From Pseudomonas sp. GM41(2012) (GTDB taxonomy: Bacteria; Pseudomonadota; Gammaproteobacteria; Pseudomonadales; Pseudomonadaceae), in assembly GCF_000282315.2 (NCBI RefSeq), contig NZ_AKJN02000009.1, positions 1-64,000 on the forward strand: DNA of 64,000 nt, written 5' to 3'. The position numbers and the translations under genes are program-made. A model generated the notes under the pieces. That model was not told the DNA's origin. It saw nothing but the letters and a program-made list of their open reading frames with translations, and did no database searches. Below are positions 25,978-33,567 of the stretch, one piece after another (position 1 is the first letter of the stretch; every line of letters starts with the position of its first letter).

Positions 25978-26457
25978 TTACTGGGCGTGGGCGTGCGTCT
26001 GCATGCCTTCCGGCGGCTTCTTCTGCACCGAGACTTCGACCGTCACGTCGCCGGACTTCTCGAAATGCATCGTCAGCGGGAAGCGTTTGCCATCGCTCAG
26101 CAGGCTGCGATCTTTCAGGTTTACCAGCATCACGTGGTAGGCCATCGGCGCAAAGGTGACGTTGCCACCGGCAGGAATGTCGACGCTCGGCACCTGCTGC
26201 ATTTTCATCAGATCGTTCTGCATGACGTGCTCGTGCAGCTGGGCTTCGCCTGCAATGGGCGAGTCGACGCTGAGCAAGCGGTCAGCGGTTTTGCCACCGT
26301 TGTGAATCACGAAATATGCCGCGACCGTTGGCGCGTTGGGCGGCAACTCCTGCGACCACGGATGAGCAATTTCCAGCTCCCCGGCCTTGTATTCGTGAGC
26401 ATTGGCAAAACAGGCAGGCAGCAGCAACACAGCCAGGACGATGAGTTTGTTCAACAT
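25978..26457 (-). CDS. Periplasmic copper chaperone PCuAC
   Basis: A 159-aa periplasmic copper(I) chaperone of the PCuAC/DUF461 family, which delivers copper to cytochrome oxidase or to trafficking partners. The signal peptide is MLNKLIVLAVLLLPACFANA. The family's H-x(n)-M...HxM copper site is seen as LHEHVMQNDLMKM and AYHVM. The C-terminus ends THAHAQ, a further His patch. It is followed 20 bases later by the methionine-rich gene, and both belong to the copper block that includes oprC. Confidence 0.93.
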   Translation of the reverse strand: MLNKLIVLAVLLLPACFANAHEYKAGELEIAHPWSQELPPNAPTVAAYFVIHNGGKTADRLLSVDSPIAGEAQLHEHVMQNDLMKMQQVPSVDIPAGGNVTFAPMAYHVMLVNLKDRSLLSDGKRFPLTMHFEKSGDVTVEVSVQKKPPEGMQTHAHAQ

Positions 26458-26505
26458 GGCAGTTCTCCAGAACGATTCAAAACGCAGGTCAATTGCGAGA
26501 AGGAA

Positions 26506-26904
26506 TCACACCAGAGGGGAAGCGCGGGGGTTGAGGCTCGGCCATTGCTGGCGCGGTGTCGGTGTATCGAGAGAGGCATCAGGCAGGCTTCGATTGGCCT
26601 CGAAACGCGCGAAATACAGTTGCGGCACATGCCCGGGCAACGCCACCAGTGGCGCGGAACCTGAACAGCACCAGCAATGTTGCATGTTGGAGTGATCGTC
26701 GTTCTGCGGGGTTTTCTGTTCGATATCGCCCAGGGAAATCGCCACCATCCTGGTGCCGCTGGACGAACAGAAACTGCCCCACAACACTTGCTCGGCAGGC
26801 GATTTCGCCGTCTGCGCCATCGCTCCCGTCATCGGCATGGCGAGCATGTTGAACAGCACTGCGAAGCAGGCGATCCAGGCAAATGCGAGCCGTTGTCGGG
26901 ACAT
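26506..26904 (-). CDS. DUF2946 family protein
   Basis: A 132-aa protein of the DUF2946 type, the first gene of the copper block. The N-terminus (LAFAWIACFAVLFNMLAMPMTG) is a signal or membrane anchor. Cysteine motifs SFCSSSGTRM and HCWCCSG lie in the centre and are spaced as in the family; with His and Met they could bind copper. The function of the family is not known, but its genes often accompany oprC-like receptors. A good promoter with an overlapping dyad lies just upstream. Confidence 0.82.
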   Translation of the reverse strand: MSRQRLAFAWIACFAVLFNMLAMPMTGAMAQTAKSPAEQVLWGSFCSSSGTRMVAISLGDIEQKTPQNDDHSNMQHCWCCSGSAPLVALPGHVPQLYFARFEANRSLPDASLDTPTPRQQWPSLNPRASPLV

Positions 26905-26927
26905 GGGACAAATCCGGTTGGGTGGGG

Positions 26928-26969
26928 GATCAGGCGCGGCTATTTAGCCTGATCAGGGCCGATAAGTAA
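26928..26969 (-). promoter_or_regulatory. Candidate promoter with overlapping operator dyad for the copper block
   Basis: On the minus strand TTACTT (26964-26969) and TAAATA (26941-26946) are 17 bases apart, a plausible sigma70 promoter. The perfect inverted repeat GATCAGGC-N11-GCCTGATC (26928-26954) covers the -10 box and the expected start of transcription, about 30 bases before the ATG. There is no T-run, so an operator is more likely than a terminator. The regulator is unknown. Confidence 0.5.
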
Positions 26970-27021
26970 AAAAGCGGCGTGCGGTGTGGTGTCGCAGTTA
27001 AAACCGTTAGTTTCTACGCCA

Positions 27022-27345
27022 TCAGTGCGCACGTACCACATGTACTTCCATATCGACTCCAAGCGTAGCGCGAATGACGGCGAATATCGCAGCCAGGTTG
27101 TCCATGCTTGGGTTGCCCTTGGCAGACAGCATTCGATGGAGACTTTTGCTCGGTTTTGCTGTTTCTTTCGCCAATTCTTCAAAACCTACGGTAGCGTTGA
27201 CCAGGTCACGCAAAATGATCCTGGCCATTTCAGGTTCACCATTAAGAAACAGAGTAGCAGCCTCATCCAACAACGCCTGGGCGAACTCGGGGTCACGTTG
27301 GGCACGCTCGGCAATGGTGTGTTTGTAGCTTCGGGTGAGCGCCAT
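27022..27345 (-). CDS. Antitoxin of a HigBA-order toxin-antitoxin pair
   Basis: A 107-aa DNA-binding antitoxin of the HigA-like addiction-module antidote group. Its helix-turn-helix is GFEELAKETAKPSKSLHRMLSAKGNPSMDNLAAIF split over residues ~54-88, with the family motif LHRMLSAKGNPS. It is four bases downstream of the toxin gene. The antitoxin would bind the toxin and repress the operon. It lies between the copper block and cobK. Confidence 0.85.
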   Translation of the reverse strand: MALTRSYKHTIAERAQRDPEFAQALLDEAATLFLNGEPEMARIILRDLVNATVGFEELAKETAKPSKSLHRMLSAKGNPSMDNLAAIFAVIRATLGVDMEVHVVRAH

Positions 27346-27349
27346 GACT

Positions 27350-27685
27350 TTATCTCCGGGGTCGTTCGGCTTTTTTGCGGGTTCGAAATTCAGCTATCAG
27401 TGTTTTTGCCTTTTTAATGTCGGCTTTCTGAGTGGACTTATCGCCTCCAGCAAAAAGGATGATCAGGCGTTTCCCTTCTTGCACAAGATAGATTCTGTAG
27501 CCCGGCCCCCAATTTATTCGGTATTCGCCGAGACCTTCGAACCACTTGATGTTGGAGCTATGGCCTAGCTCTAGTCGGACCAATGCGTTGGATACCTTAA
27601 GCGCTGCCTGAGCATTTAAGGTGGAAAACCAGCGCCCAAAGGGGCTTGTATCGTTTTCCTGCAAGTATTCTTCGAGTGTGATCAC
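27350..27685 (-). CDS. RelE/HigB-family toxin
   Basis: A 111-aa toxin of the RelE/ParE-type addiction-module killer group, expected to cleave mRNA on ribosomes. Motifs are SPFGRWFSTLNAQAALKV at the start and WGPGYRIYLVQEGKRLIILFAGGDKSTQ in the core. A GTG start at 27685 is chosen because AGGG lies six bases before it; an upstream TTG at 27706 would add seven residues but has no clear ribosome site. The toxin precedes the antitoxin, as in higBA and unlike relBE. Confidence 0.85.
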   Translation of the reverse strand: MITLEEYLQENDTSPFGRWFSTLNAQAALKVSNALVRLELGHSSNIKWFEGLGEYRINWGPGYRIYLVQEGKRLIILFAGGDKSTQKADIKKAKTLIAEFRTRKKAERPRR

Positions 27686-27741
27686 AGGCGGCCCTGAAGG
27701 TAACAAATAGGTTACTGTTCATGCAAGCCGATGATCCTGCC

Positions 27742-28467
27742 TTACTGAGCAAAGGTCGCCAACGCATCAAGTGTTTCTTCAAGCGTCACAAACTCCCGAT
27801 CAACCCCCGGCAACACCGGCCGCTGCAAAACAATCACCGGCACCCCACGCTCCCGTGCCACTTCCAGCTTCGGCTCGGTCGCGGTGCTGCCGCTGTTCTT
27901 GCTGATCAGCACATCAATCTGCCGACGTTCAAACAGCGCACGTTCATCTTCAATCAGAAACGGCCCACGCGCGCCGATGACTTCGCAGCGTTCGTTGCCC
28001 GGATAAACGTCCAGTGCACGCAAGGTCCAGAATTGCTCTGGCGGGATTTCATGCAGGTGCTGCAATGGTTCGCGGCCGAGGGTGAACAACGGTCTGCGGA
28101 AAGGTTTGAGGGCCTCGATCAATTCGGCCCAGTCGCTGACATCTCGCCAGTCATCCCCGGCCTGTGGTTGCCAGGCCGGGCGCCTTAACGCCCAGCAGGC
28201 AATACCGCTCAACCGCGCAGCGGTGGCGGCGTTCTGGCTGATTTGTGCGGCGTAGGGATGGGTGGCGTCCAGCAGCAGGTCGATCCCTTCATCCCGAATG
28301 AACTGCGCCAGCCCTTCGGCACCGCCGTAACCGCCAACGCGAACCTGACAGGTCAGATCTGTCGGCACACGCCCCACGCCGGCCAGGCTATAGATGTGTT
28401 CTGGCCCGAGGGTGCGGGCGATGACCAAGGCTTCCGTCACGCCACCCAGCAGCAACACGCGCTTCAT
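27742..28467 (-). CDS. cobK: Precorrin-6A reductase
   Basis: NADPH-dependent reductase that converts precorrin-6A to precorrin-6B in corrin-ring synthesis, 241 aa. The real start is MKRVLLLGGVTEALVIARTL at 28467; the open frame runs further upstream without support. The nucleotide-binding N-terminus LLLGGVTEA and the stretch LLLDATHPYAAQISQNA are typical. The C-terminal half has RALDVYPG and LISKNSGSTATEPKLEVARE. The ATG overlaps the cbiD stop by four bases. It is the last gene of cobL-cbiD-cobK. Confidence 0.95.
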   Translation of the reverse strand: MKRVLLLGGVTEALVIARTLGPEHIYSLAGVGRVPTDLTCQVRVGGYGGAEGLAQFIRDEGIDLLLDATHPYAAQISQNAATAARLSGIACWALRRPAWQPQAGDDWRDVSDWAELIEALKPFRRPLFTLGREPLQHLHEIPPEQFWTLRALDVYPGNERCEVIGARGPFLIEDERALFERRQIDVLISKNSGSTATEPKLEVARERGVPVIVLQRPVLPGVDREFVTLEETLDALATFAQ

Positions 28468-29561
28468 TGAAAGGCTCCCGCATGGCCAACAATCCCGCCC
28501 TGGCGATCGATGGCGAACACTTCGACCTGAACCTGCGCTGGCACCACGCTGCGGGCAAAGTCCAGCGCGTGCTGACACACCGCATCACCCAGCGCGATCC
28601 CGGCAGCGCTGGCCATTGCCAAGGCTTGCTGGCTGGTGTTGGCCTCGCGAATCCCTTGCTGCAACGCCTCATCGGCGCCAATCGCCGCCGCCCACTCGGC
28701 CAATTGCGGCAGGTCGATGCTTGAATGTCGACTGTGTAAATCCATGTGCCCGGCCGCCAGTTTACTGATCTTGCCGAAGCCGCCGCAGAGGCTGAGTTTA
28801 TCCACAGGCACTTTGCGCAGATGTTTGAGCACTGCGCCGACGAAGTCGCCCATTTCGATCAGGGCTATTTCCGGCAAGTCGTAGACCCGGCGCATGGTGT
28901 CTTCGCTGGCGTTGCCGGTGCACGCGGCGATGTGCAGGTAGCCGTTGGTTTTGGCGACGTCGATGCCTTGGTGGATCGAGGCGATGTACGCCGCGCAGGA
29001 AAACGGCCGGACGATGCCGCTGGTGCCGAGGATCGACAAACCGCCGAGAATCCCCAGGCGCGGGTTCATGGTTTTCAGCGCCAGGGCTTCGCCGTCCTCG
29101 ACGTTCACCGTGACCTCGAAACCACCCATGTAATCAAGCTCCTCGGCCAGCAGCGTCAGGTGCTCGCTGATCATCTTGCGCGGCACCGGGTTGATCGCCG
29201 GTTCGCCGACGCCCAGCACCAGCCCCGGCCGGGTCACGGTGCCCACGCCACGGCCGGCACTGAAGCGGATGCCTGGCTCGCAGTGCAGGCGCACCTGGGA
29301 AAAGAGCAGGGCGCCGTGAGTCACGTCAGGGTCGTCGCCGGCGTCCTTGATCGTTCCGGCTTCGGCGCCGTTGTCGATCAGACGACAGAACTCCAGACGC
29401 ATCTGCACCTGTTTGCCCTTGGGCAGAATGATCTCGACGGCGTCTGCTTCCACGCCACTGAGCAGCAGGCGTGCCGCCGCAAGGCTGGTGGCCGTGGCGC
29501 AGCTGCCGGTGGTCAGGCCGCTGCGCAGTGGGGCGGGTTGTTCCGCGGTTTCGTCACGCAT
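28464..29561 (-). CDS. cbiD: Cobalt-precorrin-5B (C1)-methyltransferase
   Basis: CbiD, 365 aa, methylates C1 of the corrin ring. The signature LRSGLTTGSCATATSLAAARLLL lies at the N-terminus and GGLSILGTSGIVRPFS in the centre. The ATG at 29559-29561 is used; the codon before it is an in-frame TTG. The start overlaps the cobL stop by eight bases. CbiD belongs to the oxygen-independent pathway in enterobacteria, where it takes the place of CobF; here it sits among genes of the oxygen-dependent route. Confidence 0.95.
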   Translation of the reverse strand: MRDETAEQPAPLRSGLTTGSCATATSLAAARLLLSGVEADAVEIILPKGKQVQMRLEFCRLIDNGAEAGTIKDAGDDPDVTHGALLFSQVRLHCEPGIRFSAGRGVGTVTRPGLVLGVGEPAINPVPRKMISEHLTLLAEELDYMGGFEVTVNVEDGEALALKTMNPRLGILGGLSILGTSGIVRPFSCAAYIASIHQGIDVAKTNGYLHIAACTGNASEDTMRRVYDLPEIALIEMGDFVGAVLKHLRKVPVDKLSLCGGFGKISKLAAGHMDLHSRHSSIDLPQLAEWAAAIGADEALQQGIREANTSQQALAMASAAGIALGDAVCQHALDFARSVVPAQVQVEVFAIDRQGGIVGHAGAFQ

Positions 29562-30765
29562 CAAGGGGTTTCGTCACGTCTAGCAAGGTAATCGGCAGCG
29601 CCTGGCGCCAGGTGTCGAACTCGCCCAGCGGTTGCGCCTGAGCGACGTGGATGCGGGTCAGTTCACCGCCATGCCGTTCGCGCCAGGCCATCAGGGTCAC
29701 TTCGCTTTGCAGGGTGACTGCGTTGGCGATCAACCGGCCGCCGGGTTTGAGCTCGGCCCAGCAGGTGTCGAGAACGCCTTCGCGGGTGACGCCACCGCCG
29801 ATGAAAATCGCGTCCGGGCGTTCGAGTCCGTCCAGGGCTTGCGGTGCACTGCCGCGAATCAATTGCAGGCCGGGGACGCCCAAGGCATCGCGGTTGTGTT
29901 CGATCAACAACTGTCGACCTTCATCCGCTTCGACGGCCAGCGCCCGGCAGCTCGGATGAGCGCGCATCCACTCGATACCGATCGAACCGCTGCCAGCGCC
30001 GACGTCCCACAGCAGTTCCCCGGGGACCGGGGCGAGGCGCGCAAGGGTGATGGCGCGCACATCGCGCTTGGTCAGTTGGCCGTCGTGCTGGAAGGCGGAG
30101 TCTGGCAGGCCGGCCAGTCGCGACAGGCGCGGCGTGTTCGGTTCGGCGATGCATTCGATGGCGATCAGGTTCAAATCGGCGATCACAGGATTATTCCAGT
30201 CATTGGCGACACCCTCGATGCGTCGTTCGGCTTCGCCGCCCAGATGTTCCAGCACGGTGAGGCGACTCGCACCGAAACCGCGCTCACGCAATAACGTCGC
30301 GATGGCGGCCGGGCTCTTGCCGTCGTTGCTCAACACCAGCAAGCGAACACCGCTGAACAACTGCGCATTGAGTGCGGCGATGGGACGGGCAACCACCGAA
30401 AGCGTGACCACATCCTGCAACGGCCAGCCCATTCGCGCCGCCGCCAGCGAGCAGGAGGAGGGCGCCGGCAGTATCAGCATTTCATCGTTGGGCAGTTTTC
30501 GGGCAAGGCTTGCGCCCACGCCAAAGAACATCGGATCGCCGCTGGCCAGCACGCAGACCGGCTCGCCGCGTAGCGCCAAAACCGGTTCAAGGGAGAAAGG
30601 GCTGGGCCACAACTGCCGCTCGCCACGGATGCACACCGGCAGCAAATCCAGTTGCCGCTGACCGCCAATGATCCGCGAAGCGCGCAGCAGAGCGTGCCGG
30701 GCGTTTTTGCCCAGGCCCTTGAAGCCGTCTTCGCCGATTCCCACTACTGTCAGCCACGGTGACAT
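29554..30765 (-). CDS. cobL: Precorrin-6Y C5,15-methyltransferase (decarboxylating)
   Basis: A bifunctional 403-aa enzyme that methylates C5 and C15 and decarboxylates the C12 acetate. The N-terminal half is the CbiE-type methyltransferase (WLTVVGIGEDGFKGLG, VLASGDPMFFGVGASLARKL). The C-terminal half is the CbiT type with the SAM-binding motif LLWDVGAGSGSIGIEWM. The start MSPWLTVVGIGEDG at 30765 is normal. It is divergent from cobG, with a shared 144-base promoter region. Confidence 0.96.
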   Translation of the reverse strand: MSPWLTVVGIGEDGFKGLGKNARHALLRASRIIGGQRQLDLLPVCIRGERQLWPSPFSLEPVLALRGEPVCVLASGDPMFFGVGASLARKLPNDEMLILPAPSSCSLAAARMGWPLQDVVTLSVVARPIAALNAQLFSGVRLLVLSNDGKSPAAIATLLRERGFGASRLTVLEHLGGEAERRIEGVANDWNNPVIADLNLIAIECIAEPNTPRLSRLAGLPDSAFQHDGQLTKRDVRAITLARLAPVPGELLWDVGAGSGSIGIEWMRAHPSCRALAVEADEGRQLLIEHNRDALGVPGLQLIRGSAPQALDGLERPDAIFIGGGVTREGVLDTCWAELKPGGRLIANAVTLQSEVTLMAWRERHGGELTRIHVAQAQPLGEFDTWRQALPITLLDVTKPLDA

Positions 30766-30909
30766 CTACAGCCCTCAAATATAGTCCTCAAACGGACTGT
30801 TCCGACGGGCAGGCTTTTCATGCCGTCGAACAAAGCAGGCATAATACCGCGCCTTCGCCCGCGAAGCGCCTTTCCCACACAGCCGGTCGCCTCCTTGAAC
30901 AAACGCCCG
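30766..30909. promoter_or_regulatory. Divergent promoter region of cobL and cobG
   Basis: This 144-base gap must hold the start signals for both cobalamin operons. On the plus strand CATAAT at 30840-30845 is a possible -10 box for cobG, with only a weak -35 (TTCATG) at the right distance. No cobalamin riboswitch core (B12 box) is recognisable. Confidence 0.4.
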
Positions 30910-32217
30910 ATGTCCTTAGCCTTACGCCCCTCGGCCTGCCCGGGGTTGCTGCGTATCGTCCAGGCACTGGATGGCGGTATCTGCCGGATCAAGTTGAATG
31001 GCGGTTCGATCAGTGCGGCTCAGGCCGACGCGGTGGCCAGTGCTGCCGAAAGGTTCGCTGGCGGTGTGATCGAGGCGACCAACCGCGCCAATCTGCAAAT
31101 TCGCGGGATTGGCAGTGAACATGGCGCCATGATCGATGGCCTGATGGCTGCCGGGTTGGGCCCAAGCACGGCCGCTGGCGACGATGTGCGCAATCTGATG
31201 CTCAGCCCGAGCGCCGGGATTGATCAGCAAATGCTGTTCGATACGCGCCCGTTGGCCGAACAGATCCTCGCCACGCTGCAAAGCCATGAACGCTTTCACG
31301 ACCTCAGCGCCAAGTTTGCCGTGCAACTGGATGGCGGCGAAGGTTTGGCGATGCTCGAGCATCCTCATGATCTTTGGTTGTGCGCCACTGAGCGAGACGG
31401 CGAGCTGGTTTTTGCATTCGGTCTGGCGGGTTGCCCTGTGGACCCGCCTGTGGGCGCGGTGTCATTGGAGCAGGGTCATGCGCTGGTGGTCGCGGTGCTG
31501 GAGTTGTTTCTTGAGCTGGCGCGTCCCGAGCAGACACGCATGCGGCATTTGCTCGCTGAATGCTCGCTCGACGAATTTCTCGCTCGTCTGGCCGAACGTG
31601 TGCCGTTGATGCCCATCACGGGTTGGCAGCGCAAGGTAAGTCCGGGTGTCTTGCACATCGGCGTTCATCCACAGCGTGAGGCCGAACGTGTGTATATCGG
31701 CGCGGTGCCGCCGCTGGGTCGCCTCAATCCCGCGATGCTCAGAGGCGTCGCACAACTGGCACGTGATCAGGGTGACGGCAGCTTGCGTTTCACACCCTGG
31801 CAAAGCCTGTTATTGCCCGGTGTTCATGTCGACACTGCGGCTCAAGTTATCCACAGTCTCGAACAGTTCGGCCTGCGTTGCTCGGCCGACGATGCCTTGG
31901 CGCATCTGATCGCCTGCACGGGTTCCGCTGGCTGCGGCAAAGGCCTGGCCGATACCAAGAGCGACGCCTTGCAATTGGCGGCGCTGCTGCAACGTCACGG
32001 CCAAACCCTGAACGTGCACCTGTCCGGTTGCCAGCGTTCCTGCGCGGCCGCGCACAGTGCGCCGGTCACGTTGCTGGCGATTTCTCCCGGTCATTACGAC
32101 CTCTATTTTCGCGATGCAGCGCAGCCGGGTTTCGGCGCGCTGCACGCACGCAACCTTACTATTGAAGCGGTCGCAGCCTTGCTCGACGCCCGCTCACGGA
32201 GCCCCCTTGATGCTTGA
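30910..32217 (+). CDS. cobG: Precorrin-3B synthase
   Basis: A 435-aa monooxygenase-like enzyme related to sulfite/nitrite reductases, which makes precorrin-3B before ring contraction. The start MSLALRPSACPGLLRIVQ at 30910 is typical; the frame is open a further 30 codons. The Fe-S/sirohaem cysteines are seen as CTGSAGCGKG (C-x5-C) and LSGCQRSCA (C-x3-C). It indicates the oxygen-dependent cobalamin pathway. Its stop overlaps the cobH start (ATG within GATGCTTGA), so the cobG-cobH-cobI-cobJ genes are translationally coupled. Confidence 0.95.
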   Translation: MSLALRPSACPGLLRIVQALDGGICRIKLNGGSISAAQADAVASAAERFAGGVIEATNRANLQIRGIGSEHGAMIDGLMAAGLGPSTAAGDDVRNLMLSPSAGIDQQMLFDTRPLAEQILATLQSHERFHDLSAKFAVQLDGGEGLAMLEHPHDLWLCATERDGELVFAFGLAGCPVDPPVGAVSLEQGHALVVAVLELFLELARPEQTRMRHLLAECSLDEFLARLAERVPLMPITGWQRKVSPGVLHIGVHPQREAERVYIGAVPPLGRLNPAMLRGVAQLARDQGDGSLRFTPWQSLLLPGVHVDTAAQVIHSLEQFGLRCSADDALAHLIACTGSAGCGKGLADTKSDALQLAALLQRHGQTLNVHLSGCQRSCAAAHSAPVTLLAISPGHYDLYFRDAAQPGFGALHARNLTIEAVAALLDARSRSPLDA

Positions 32218-32836
32218 TTACATCCGCGACGGTCAGGAGATCTATCGCAACTCCTTCGCGATCATTCGTGCCGAGGCCAACCTTGCGCGTATTCCGCCCG
32301 ATCTGGAGAAACTCGCGGTCCGTGTGATCCACGCCTGCGGCATGGTCGACGCCATCGACGGCCTGCAATTTTCCGAAGGCGCGGGCAAGGCCGGGCGTGA
32401 TGCGCTGGCCGCCGGTGCACCGATCCTGTGTGATGCGCGGATGGTCAGCGAAGGCGTGACCCGTACGCGTTTGCCTGCGAACAACGAAGTCATCTGCACC
32501 CTGCGCGATGACAGCGTTCCGGAGCTTGCTCGTGAGTTGGGCAACACTCGCTCCGCCGCTGCGCTGGAGCTATGGCGCCCGCACCTTGAAGGCAGTGTGG
32601 TGGTGATCGGCAACGCGCCGACCGCGCTGTTTTATCTGTTGGAAATGCTCGACGCCGGCGCGCCAAAACCGGCACTGATCCTCGGCTTCCCTGTAGGCTT
32701 CGTCGGCGCCGCCGAATCCAAGGCAGCGCTTGCGGCAGACAGCCGTGGCGTGCCTTTCGTCATCATGCAAGGTCGGCTGGGCGGTAGCGCCATGGCCGCC
32801 GCCGCCGTCAATGCCCTCGCCACGGAGATCGAATGA
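32210..32836 (+). CDS. cobH: Precorrin-8X methylmutase
   Basis: CobH, 208 aa, moves a methyl group from C11 to C12 to give hydrogenobyrinic acid. The N-terminus DYIRDGQEIYRNSFAIIR and the active-site region VIHACGMVD with the catalytic histidine (H41) are clear. Further family motifs are GAPILCDARMVSEG and VIGNAPTALFYLLEM. The ATG at 32210 lies inside the end of cobG, and its TGA overlaps the ATG of cobI. Confidence 0.97.
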   Translation: MLDYIRDGQEIYRNSFAIIRAEANLARIPPDLEKLAVRVIHACGMVDAIDGLQFSEGAGKAGRDALAAGAPILCDARMVSEGVTRTRLPANNEVICTLRDDSVPELARELGNTRSAAALELWRPHLEGSVVVIGNAPTALFYLLEMLDAGAPKPALILGFPVGFVGAAESKAALAADSRGVPFVIMQGRLGGSAMAAAAVNALATEIE

Positions 32837-33567
32837 TGCAGCAACCTGGACGTTTGATTGGCCTGGGCGTCGGCCCCGGTGATCCGGAGCTGATTACTGT
32901 CAAAGCCCTGCGCCTGCTGCGCGAATCGCCGGTGGTGGCGTACTTCGTCGCCAAGGGCAAAAAGGGCAACGCGTTCGGCATCATCGAGGCGCATTTGCAG
33001 GACGCGCAAACGCTGCTGCCGCTGGTGTATCCGGTGACTACCGAGGCGCTTCCGGCGCCGCTGTCGTACGAACAAGTGATCAGCGATTTCTACGATGCGG
33101 CCGGCGAAGAACTGGCCGCACACCTGGACGCTGGCCGTGACGTGGCGGTGATCTGCGAAGGCGATCCGTTCTTCTACGGCTCCTACATGTACCTGCACGA
33201 TCGACTGGCCGAGCGTTACGAAGCTGAAGTTGTGCCAGGTGTTTGCTCGATGCTCGGCGGTGCCTCGGTACTGGGCGCGCCGCTGGTGTATCGCAATCAA
33301 AGTTTGTCGGTGCTGTCGGGCGTACTGCCTGCCGACGATCTCAAACGTCGTCTGGCCGATGCCGATGCCGCCGTGATCATGAAGCTGGGGCGCAACTTTC
33401 CCAAGGTCCGTCAGGTGCTCGAAGAACTCGGGCTGGCGGAGCGTGCGCTGTACGTCGAGCGCGCAACCATGGCCAACCAGAAAATCGTCCCGCTGGACCA
33501 GGTCGAGCCGATGTCCTCGCCGTACTTCTCGCTGATCATTGTGCCCGGCGAACGGTGGCAAGGCTGA
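32833..33567 (+). CDS. cobI: Precorrin-2 C20-methyltransferase
   Basis: A 244-aa SAM-dependent methyltransferase of the tetrapyrrole family that methylates C20 of precorrin-2. The first SAM loop is LIGLGVGPGDPELITVKA, and the second is VAVICEGDPFFYGSYMYL. The tail YFSLIIVPGERWQG is typical. Start and stop both overlap the neighbours cobH and cobJ by a few bases. Confidence 0.97.
   Translation: MMQQPGRLIGLGVGPGDPELITVKALRLLRESPVVAYFVAKGKKGNAFGIIEAHLQDAQTLLPLVYPVTTEALPAPLSYEQVISDFYDAAGEELAAHLDAGRDVAVICEGDPFFYGSYMYLHDRLAERYEAEVVPGVCSMLGGASVLGAPLVYRNQSLSVLSGVLPADDLKRRLADADAAVIMKLGRNFPKVRQVLEELGLAERALYVERATMANQKIVPLDQVEPMSSPYFSLIIVPGERWQG

Noticed and set aside
26928..26954. GATCAGGC/GCCTGATC dyad as a terminator of the toxin-antitoxin genes
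   Set aside because: It has no T-run and overlaps a well-spaced promoter, so an operator is more likely.
30766..30909. Cobalamin riboswitch before cobL or cobG
   Set aside because: No B12-box-like core or matching stems were recognisable, and at 144 bases the gap shared by two divergent operons is short for one.
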